Below are positions 58,577 to 64,000 of a stretch of DNA of 64,000 nucleotides, piece by piece. The stretch covers positions 868,001 to 932,000 of the forward strand of contig NZ_VRSV01000002.1 of the NCBI RefSeq assembly GCF_008017415.1, given 5' to 3'. A program made the translations under genes and the position numbers. Numbering within the stretch: the first letter of the stretch is position 1; the number at the start of each line of letters is the position of its first letter. This DNA comes from Microbacterium hatanonis. GTDB lineage: Bacteria > Actinomycetota > Actinomycetes > Actinomycetales > Microbacteriaceae. Under the pieces are notes generated by a model. It was given only the letters and a program-made list of their open reading frames with translations. It was not told where the DNA came from and did not search any database.

Positions 58577-59971
58577 TCAGAAGGGTGCCGCGGCTTCGGG
58601 TGGGTGATCGTCGTCGGGTGCGGGCCGGAAGACCGGCACCTTCCGTTGCGGTTGCACGGCGAAGCGTCTCCCGCCCGGGGAGGTCCATTCGAGGGCGCCC
58701 CCGCTGTCGGGGATCTGGGTGACCCGCCACCCGCCGTGATGCTTGATCGTGTGATGCCCGACGCACAGGGGCGCGAGGTTGGCGAGTTCCGTGGTGCCGC
58801 CGTGTTCCCAGGCGAGTTGATGGTCGATCTGGCACCGGCGGGCCGGTGTTCCGCATCCGGGTGCCATGCAGGTCTCGGCCCGCCACTCCACCAGCCGGCG
58901 CAGCGGCAACGGGGTGCGGTATTGGTCTCGCCCGACGGAGAGCACCATCCCCGTCTCGGGGTGGGTGAGCACCCGCATCCACCCGTCGGCGCTACCGCAG
59001 AGTTCCCGGGCGTGGTCGATGGGGATCGGCCCGACCCCCTCCACCACTCCCGGTGCGGTCTGCGCGTGCTCGTCGTCGAGCAGCGACAGTGCGGGGACGG
59101 TGACCGCAACAATCGCGTGGATTACGCGGGCCGCGTCGGGGTGGGCCGGGACGTCGCCGTCGACGAGAAGATCGACCATGACGTCCGCGCGCAGTTCGTC
59201 GAGGGAGCGTTCCTCGCCCTCCCGGTCGCCGAGGGTCTTTGCGATCGCGGTTGATCGGTTGTGAACCGCGTGCGCTTTCACCGCGGAGGTGTAGAGCATC
59301 ACCCAGCTCATCCCGTCCTCCGCCGGCTGCACCACCACCCGCCGCTCCCGAATCGCCTCCGCATGCCGCTCACTCAGCGTCGCCGCCCGCACCGTATCGA
59401 CGAGCTTGCGCAGCAGGCGACGAAACGACCCGAGTGCGTGTGTGGTGGCGAGGTCGACGGCGAGCGGCACGACCTGGTCACGCAGCTCCGGTTCGACCTG
59501 ATCGACGAGTTCGACGAACACATCCGCGTGCCGCTCCGTCGTCCGGGCATGGGAGAGCGCGTCGAGCATGGTCGGGTACCGGTTCACCAGGCCATCGGCG
59601 GTCACCAGCATCCGCTCCGCCGTGTGCTCCGTGACCTGCAACACCGCCGCGAGCTCCAACCGGAGGGACCGCATCAGGATCTCTGTCGTCTTTCCCCGGA
59701 ACACCGCGGCTTCGGCCATCGCCTCCCGGCGGACGCTCTCGACGGGCTCGAACCGTTGCGCCGCGAACACCGACATCAACGTCGACACATCCGACACCGC
59801 ATCCAGGCCGTCACGCCCCGCCGCGACAGGATCGGCGTCGGCGTCGAACCACTCCCGCTCCTCGAACCACTCCGGCGCCTCGGGCCACTCCGAGCCGTCG
59901 GCCTCCGGCTGCGGGGCATCGGCATCACGCCGCGTCTCGCCGCCAGCCGGGGTATCGCCGTTCGAGAACAT
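58577..59971 (-). CDS. DUF222/13E12-repeat HNH endonuclease-like protein
   Basis: 464-residue protein with an acidic disordered N-terminus (about 1-55), a helical DUF222 region (about 60-330) and a C-terminal HNH domain with CMAPGCGTPARRCQIDH, LANLAPLCVGHHTIKHHGGW. These genes are numerous in Microbacteriaceae and mycobacteria and behave like mobile or selfish families, but their role is unsettled. TAGAAT (59978-59983) lies six bases before ATG 59971: a leaderless start. It lies opposite to the amine cluster and separates its two halves. Confidence 0.9.
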   Translation of the reverse strand: MFSNGDTPAGGETRRDADAPQPEADGSEWPEAPEWFEEREWFDADADPVAAGRDGLDAVSDVSTLMSVFAAQRFEPVESVRREAMAEAAVFRGKTTEILMRSLRLELAAVLQVTEHTAERMLVTADGLVNRYPTMLDALSHARTTERHADVFVELVDQVEPELRDQVVPLAVDLATTHALGSFRRLLRKLVDTVRAATLSERHAEAIRERRVVVQPAEDGMSWVMLYTSAVKAHAVHNRSTAIAKTLGDREGEERSLDELRADVMVDLLVDGDVPAHPDAARVIHAIVAVTVPALSLLDDEHAQTAPGVVEGVGPIPIDHARELCGSADGWMRVLTHPETGMVLSVGRDQYRTPLPLRRLVEWRAETCMAPGCGTPARRCQIDHQLAWEHGGTTELANLAPLCVGHHTIKHHGGWRVTQIPDSGGALEWTSPGGRRFAVQPQRKVPVFRPAPDDDHPPEAAAPF

Positions 59972-60068
59972 GTCTACATTCTAGAACAAACATACGACAC
60001 GCTGTCGGTAACGGGTCGCCCTGTGGAAACGTCGAGCGCACCCGCCGTCGTGGGTCCCGCACGCGCGG

Positions 60069-60109
60069 ATCGGCCGAGACGCGCCGCCTGGCGTGGTGTC
60101 TCGGCCGAT
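60069..60109. repeat. palindromic element, copy 2
   Basis: A perfect 12-bp inverted repeat, ATCGGCCGAGAC (60069-60080) with its complement (60098-60109), encloses a 17-base loop. Read on the minus strand it lines up with 27704-27742 over about 40 bases, sharing the CGGCCGAGACACC arm and the CGCCAGGCGG centre. It lies between the HNH gene and the end of the GntR gene and may serve as the GntR terminator. Confidence 0.7.
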
Positions 60110-60134
60110 GGGTGTGTTTGGTGGGGAGTCGACC

Positions 60135-60842
60135 TCAGCCGGTGAAGACGGTCGAGCTGCGGCGCTCGTACCAGCGCGCGAGCTGCTCGCCCGCTCCGTG
60201 CACGTGGGCGCGCATCTGCGCGCTCGCGGCCTCGGCGTCGCCGCGCTCGATGGCCTCGATGATGCGCAGGTGCTCCTGGTAGTTCTCCTCGCGGTGGCGC
60301 TCGTCGTTGACCAGCAGCTGCGCGGAGACGTTGCGGGGGAAGGTCTCGTTGATCTCGGCGATCGCGCGTCCGAGGCGCGCGTTGGCCGACGCGAGCACGA
60401 TCGTGTTGTGGAAGACGTCGTTCTCCTGACGGCTGTCGAGGGCGCGCGCGGGGGCGCCGCCGTCGACCGAGCGGTCGTACATCTCCTGGTTGGCGGCGCG
60501 GAGCCGGTCGAGGTCGCCGTGCGAGATGCGGCTGACGGCGCGCGCGGCGGCGAGGGCTTCGAGCTCGGCGCGCACCTCGTAGGCCTCGCGCACCTCCCAG
60601 GGGGCGGGGACGCGAACGACCGCGCCGCGGTTGGGGACCACGTCGATGAGCCCGCCGGTCTGCAGCTGACGGAGCGCCTCGCGCACCGGGGTGCGACTGA
60701 CGCCGAAATCGCTCGCGAGCTCGGCCTGGCGCAGCTGCGCCCCGATGGGGATGTCGCCGCTCATGATCCGCGCTCGGATCTTCGCCGCGATCTCATCGAC
60801 GAGAGCGTGAGCGGAGGACGCTTCGATCGTCTCATCAGCCAT
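60135..60842 (-). CDS. GntR family regulator, FCD (FadR-C) type
   Basis: 235-residue regulator: winged helix-turn-helix (about 12-80) with ELASDFGVSRTPVREALRQLQTGGLI, then a helical FCD domain containing the metal/ligand-binding Asp and His residues (ENDVFHNTIVLASAN, HLRIIEAIERGD, QMRAHVHGA). FCD regulators usually sense carboxylic acids or amino-acid catabolites. ATG 60842 follows a GAGGAG site; longer readings start in the operator region. It is divergent from the reductase-Rieske-ligase genes, and paired TTGGATCC-like boxes lie between. Confidence 0.93.
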   Translation of the reverse strand: MADETIEASSAHALVDEIAAKIRARIMSGDIPIGAQLRQAELASDFGVSRTPVREALRQLQTGGLIDVVPNRGAVVRVPAPWEVREAYEVRAELEALAAARAVSRISHGDLDRLRAANQEMYDRSVDGGAPARALDSRQENDVFHNTIVLASANARLGRAIAEINETFPRNVSAQLLVNDERHREENYQEHLRIIEAIERGDAEAASAQMRAHVHGAGEQLARWYERRSSTVFTG

Positions 60843-60952
60843 TCGGGTGTGTCTCCTCACCGACGCAGATGGTGCTGCGGCACCTCGGAACGGTACCAGA
60901 ACTCGTTCTCGTGGACCCCGAACGGGCCGGAACGTCGCCCAGGTGAGTAACA

Positions 60953-60981
60953 TTGGATCCATACTCATGATGTTAGGATCC
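60953..60981 (+). promoter_or_regulatory. paired TTGGATCC-like boxes, reductase promoter
   Basis: TTGGATCC (60953-60960) and TAGGATCC (60974-60981) are spaced 21 bp apart, the same as the pair at 52125-52153. TAGGAT (60974-60979) lies six bases before ATG 60986 and would serve as the -10 of a leaderless reductase message, with the first box over the -35 zone. Binding of the GntR protein here would block the promoter. Confidence 0.65.
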
Positions 60982-60985
60982 ACGT

Positions 60986-61930
60986 ATGTCAGGGCTGGAA
61001 GTGATGACGGACATCCGCGTCCGGGTGCGCGGGCTCGCCCGCGAGGCCGAGGGCGTGCTGTCGGTGGAGCTCGAACCCCTCGGCGGAGCGCTCCCCTCCT
61101 GGACCGCCGGCGCGCACATCGACCTCGTCGTGCCCGGGGCGCCCGTGCGGCAGTACTCGCTCTGCGGCGATCCGTCGGCGCCGCGGTACCGGATCGCCGT
61201 GCTGCGCGAGAGCGACAGCCGCGGCGGATCCCGGGCCGTGCACGAACGACTGCGCCCGGGCGATGAGATCGTCGTCCGCGAGCCGCGCAACCACTTCGCG
61301 CTGGAGCCCGCCGAGCAGTACCTCTTCATCGCCGGCGGTATCGGCATCACGCCCCTCCTGCCCATGGTGCGCCAGGCGCAGGCGGCCGGAGCCCGCTGGC
61401 GGCTGCTCTACCTCGGCGGCTCGCGCGAGCGCATGCCGTTCCTCGACGAGCTCGCCGCCCTCGGCGGAGACGTCGCCGTCGTCGCCCGCGACGAGGGGAC
61501 GCGGGCCGACCTGATCGCCGAGGTCGCCGCATCCCCCGACGCACTCGTCTACGCCTGCGGACCGGAACGGATGCTGACGGCCCTGGCCGAGGCGGTGCCC
61601 GACGCCGATGCCCGTCTCCGGCTCGAGTACTTCTCGGCCCCCGAGATCGCGTACGAGCCGGGCGGCCCCTTCCGCATCCGCCTCGATCGCAGCGGCCTCG
61701 AGCTCGAGGTGACCCCGGAGGAGTCGATCCTCGAGGTCATGCGCGGCGCCGGCGTGGAGGTGCTGTCCGACTGCGAGGAGGGCATCTGCGGCAGCTGCGA
61801 GACCCGCGTCGTCGAGGGCCAGCCCGAGCACCGCGACTTCGTCCTCACGGCGCAGGAGAAGGCGAACGGCGACTGCCTCATGGTCTGCGTCTCCCGCGCC
61901 TCGTGCCCGCTGCTCGTCCTCGACGCCTGA
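60986..61930 (+). CDS. phthalate dioxygenase reductase-type ferredoxin reductase
   Basis: 314-residue electron-transfer protein for the Rieske oxygenase. The flavin-binding domain has RQYSLC (55-60), the NAD domain GGIGITP (117-123) and CGPERML, and the C-terminal plant-type [2Fe-2S] domain has Cys263, Cys268, Cys271 and Cys301. This order (flavin, NAD, iron-sulfur) defines class IA reductases such as VanB and PDR. ATG 60986 fits a leaderless start; an internal ATG (residue 7) is possible. The oxygenase gene follows after 37 bp. Confidence 0.94.
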   Translation: MSGLEVMTDIRVRVRGLAREAEGVLSVELEPLGGALPSWTAGAHIDLVVPGAPVRQYSLCGDPSAPRYRIAVLRESDSRGGSRAVHERLRPGDEIVVREPRNHFALEPAEQYLFIAGGIGITPLLPMVRQAQAAGARWRLLYLGGSRERMPFLDELAALGGDVAVVARDEGTRADLIAEVAASPDALVYACGPERMLTALAEAVPDADARLRLEYFSAPEIAYEPGGPFRIRLDRSGLELEVTPEESILEVMRGAGVEVLSDCEEGICGSCETRVVEGQPEHRDFVLTAQEKANGDCLMVCVSRASCPLLVLDA

Positions 61931-61967
61931 ACCTCACCGACCGAACCGCACTGAAGGAGCGCATCGC

Positions 61968-63305
61968 ATGCTCAAGCAGGAAGACAACGAGAAGATCACC
62001 CGATCGGGGCCCGGCACTCCGCTGGGCAATCTGCTGCGCTCGTACTGGCAGCCGGCCGCTCTGGTGTCGGAGATGCCGGGCGAGCGTCCGGTGAAGCAGG
62101 TGCGCATCATGAACGAAGACCTCGTGCTGTTCAAGAAGCGCGAGGGCTGGGGGCTGATCAGCCGCTACTGCGCCCACCGGGGCGTCGACCTGTCGTACGG
62201 GCGCCTCGAGGAGGACGGCATCCGCTGCCTGTACCACGGGTGGCTCTACAACGGCGAGGGTCGCTGCGTCGAACAGCCCGCCGAACCCGACCACAGCCAG
62301 TTCCTCGGCAAGGTGCGGATCGCCAACTACCCGTGCGTCGAGCGCAACGGCATCATCTTCACCTACATGGGCGCGGGCGACCCGCCGCCGTTCCCGCACT
62401 ACGACTGCTTCGTCGCGCCGGAGGAGTACACCTTCGCGTTCAAGGGGCTGTGGGAGTGCAACTGGCTGCAGGGACTCGAGGGCGGCATCGATCCCAGTCA
62501 CGTGTCGTTCCTCCACCGCTTCATCGAGGAGGACCCGCGCGAGATGTACGGGCAGCAGTTCGCCGAGGAGGTCGAGGGCACGGGCAAGAAGCTCTCGATG
62601 CTCGTCGGTGAGAGCTACCGCCCCGACATCGAGGTCGAGAACGCCGACCACGGCCTGCGCGTGTACGCCCTGCGCCAGCTCACCGAGGACATCAAGCACG
62701 TGCGGGTGACGAACCTGCTCTTCCCGAATGCGTTCGTCGTGCCGTTCGGCAACTCGAAGGTGTTCACGCAGTGGCACGTGCCGATCGATGACGAGACCTC
62801 GTACTGGTACATGATCTTCTACGACTTCGCCGAGCCCACCGACAAGGAGACGCTCCTCCAGCAGCGGCTCGAGGGCGTGAGCCTTCCGGAGTACCGGCCG
62901 CTGCGCAATCGCAGCAACAACTGGGGGTTCGACCCGGTCGAGCAGAAGGAGCTCACCTACACCGGCATGGGCCTGGACATCAACGTCCACGACCAGTGGG
63001 CGGTGGAGAGCATGGGAGCCATCCAGGACCGCACGGTCGAGCGCCTGGGGGTCTCCGACCGCGCAGTGAGCGCCAACCGCCGCCTGCTGCTCCGGGCGAT
63101 CGAGGCGTTCGCGTCCGGGGCGCGCACCCCGTCGCATCCGCTCAGCGACACCGAGGCCGCGGAACTGACCGGTCCCATCGCGATGGACACGATCGCCGCG
63201 AACGACGCGTGGCAGACCCGCTGGGTCGAGCGCGAGCAGGAGCGCCGCGACGCGTCGCCGTGGGCGGGTCCCCTCGCCACCGCGGAAGCCACCGTCGATG
63301 CGTGA
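61968..63305 (+). CDS. Rieske non-heme iron oxygenase, phthalate-4,5-dioxygenase-like
   Basis: 445-residue oxygenase alpha subunit without a beta subunit gene, as in class IA systems. The Rieske centre ligands are Cys68 and His70 (CAH) and Cys87 and His90 (CLYH). The mononuclear iron site is expected at His178 and His183 in GIDPSHVSFLH with a later Asp; Asp175 is the bridging acid. The N-terminus MLKQEDNEKITRSGPGTPLG matches the phthalate group. It could hydroxylate, dealkylate or ring-oxidise the pathway substrate. GAAGGAG precedes the ATG. Confidence 0.94.
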   Translation: MLKQEDNEKITRSGPGTPLGNLLRSYWQPAALVSEMPGERPVKQVRIMNEDLVLFKKREGWGLISRYCAHRGVDLSYGRLEEDGIRCLYHGWLYNGEGRCVEQPAEPDHSQFLGKVRIANYPCVERNGIIFTYMGAGDPPPFPHYDCFVAPEEYTFAFKGLWECNWLQGLEGGIDPSHVSFLHRFIEEDPREMYGQQFAEEVEGTGKKLSMLVGESYRPDIEVENADHGLRVYALRQLTEDIKHVRVTNLLFPNAFVVPFGNSKVFTQWHVPIDDETSYWYMIFYDFAEPTDKETLLQQRLEGVSLPEYRPLRNRSNNWGFDPVEQKELTYTGMGLDINVHDQWAVESMGAIQDRTVERLGVSDRAVSANRRLLLRAIEAFASGARTPSHPLSDTEAAELTGPIAMDTIAANDAWQTRWVEREQERRDASPWAGPLATAEATVDA

Positions 63306-64000
63306 GCGCAACGTCGACGAGCGCCCCGTCTCCGAGAACGGCGGGGGCGTCTCGGCGCGGCCGATGCTCGCGGCCGAGCGCGACGGCTTCATCTCCCGCC
63401 ACGACCTCTGGAGCGAGGCGCAGTACGCGGCCGCGGGCCAGATGCGCCGGGTGATGGATGAGATCGGCATCGAGATGGTGCGGTTCTCGTTCGTCGACCA
63501 GCACGGGATCCTGCGCGGCAAGACCATCACGCGGGCCGGCGTCGCCGCGGCGATGCGCTCTGGCCTGACGGTGCCGAGCTCGCTGCTGCTGAAGGACACC
63601 TCGGGCCAGTCGGTGTTCTCCGTCTTCTCCGCCGACACCGGGGTGGGCGTCGACGGCTTCAGCGGCGCCGGCGACATCGTGCTCGTGCCCGACCCCGCGA
63701 CCTTCCGCGTGCTGCCGTGGACCGAGAACACTGCCTGGATCCTCTGCGATCTCCGCTTCCCCGACGGCGCCCCGGTGCCGTTCTGCACGCGGTCGATCCT
63801 GCGCACCGAGCTCGCGACCCTCGCCTCGCGCGGGTACGGCATGACGGTGGGCGCCGAGCTGGAGTTCCACGTCTTCCGGCTCTCCGACGAGGAGCTCGGG
63901 ACGGCCCACGTCGCCGCCCCCGGCCGTCCGGGGGATGCGATGGTGTGCGCCCCCACGACGCGCGGGGCGCAGCTGCTGCACGAGGAGTCGCTGGACGCGA
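63298..64000 (+). CDS. glutamine synthetase-like gamma-glutamyl-amine ligase (partial)
   Basis: The first 234 residues are visible. After a 25-residue extension come the beta-grasp domain (VRFSFVDQHGILRGKTI) and the start of the catalytic barrel with VGAELEFHVF, where Glu187 and Glu189 are metal ligands. The sequence is of the GlnA-like/PuuA type (gamma-glutamylation of amines) rather than GlnA-I: the N-terminal part has SLLLKDTSGQSVFS in place of the usual GlnA segments. The ATG at 63298 overlaps the Rieske stop by eight bases, so ligase and oxygenase are coupled. The C-terminus lies outside the window. Confidence 0.88.
   Translation, partial: MRERNVDERPVSENGGGVSARPMLAAERDGFISRHDLWSEAQYAAAGQMRRVMDEIGIEMVRFSFVDQHGILRGKTITRAGVAAAMRSGLTVPSSLLLKDTSGQSVFSVFSADTGVGVDGFSGAGDIVLVPDPATFRVLPWTENTAWILCDLRFPDGAPVPFCTRSILRTELATLASRGYGMTVGAELEFHVFRLSDEELGTAHVAAPGRPGDAMVCAPTTRGAQLLHEESLDA

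Overview
This is high-GC actinobacterial chromosome. Codon use, frequent GTG starts, 4-bp ATGA/GTGA gene overlaps, many apparently leaderless starts, 13E12/DUF222-HNH and CGNR proteins and LAXTG-type anchoring point to Microbacteriaceae, most likely Microbacterium. That assignment is inference from style and gene content; no 16S gene is present. I see no phage, insertion sequence, CRISPR array or replication origin.

Region 1 (1-17.8 kb), galactoside and arabinoside use: a sugar-nucleotide-type epimerase (cut by the window edge), a TetR/carboxylesterase pair, galT-galK with a divergent LacI regulator, then a minus-strand operon of two sugar ABC permeases, a binding lipoprotein, a GH51 arabinofuranosidase and a GH35 beta-galactosidase, governed by a second LacI regulator. 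Behind that regulator lies the 3' remnant of a cell-wall-anchored surface protein. Glycerate kinase and a zinc alcohol dehydrogenase follow.

Region 2 (17.9-29 kb): phosphoglucomutase, a LuxR-type response regulator with an oddly built membrane sensor kinase, a processive GT2 synthase coupled to a secreted GH18-like protein with a structured-looking leader upstream, prephenate dehydratase and a luciferase-like monooxygenase.

Region 3 (28.9-37.4 kb): a second galactoside locus with a third LacI regulator, GH42 beta-galactosidase, two permeases, a binding lipoprotein and a GH36 alpha-galactosidase. With Region 1 it covers uptake and trimming of alpha/beta-galactosides and arabinogalacto-oligosaccharides and entry into the Leloir pathway; phosphoglucomutase closes that route. 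Six 14-bp LacI-type operators with a central CG can be read at the three control regions.

Region 4 (37.4-51.3 kb), mostly housekeeping: photolyase, diacylglycerol kinase-like protein, serS, HAD phosphatase, tRNA-Ser(TGA), LCP wall-polymer ligase, tRNA-Ser(GCT), TetR plus DHA2 exporter, CGNR regulator, flavin reductase, and a secreted ThuA/WxL-like plus DUF916-like surface pair.

Region 5 (51.3-64 kb, running off the window): the most interesting part. A GntR regulator and a divergent set of genes encode a class-II amidotransferase-like hydrolase whose catalytic Cys is Ser, a class-V PLP enzyme, a sarcosine-oxidase-type flavoenzyme, a cytoplasmic gamma-glutamyltransferase-like enzyme, a copper amine oxidase with a 13-histidine tail, a small membrane protein, and a Rieske oxygenase with its reductase followed by a glutamine-synthetase-like ligase. 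Two control regions share paired TTGGATCC-like boxes spaced exactly 21 bp. The set resembles gamma-glutamyl-tagging amine catabolism (aniline or isopropylamine type), but in a combination I do not recognise.
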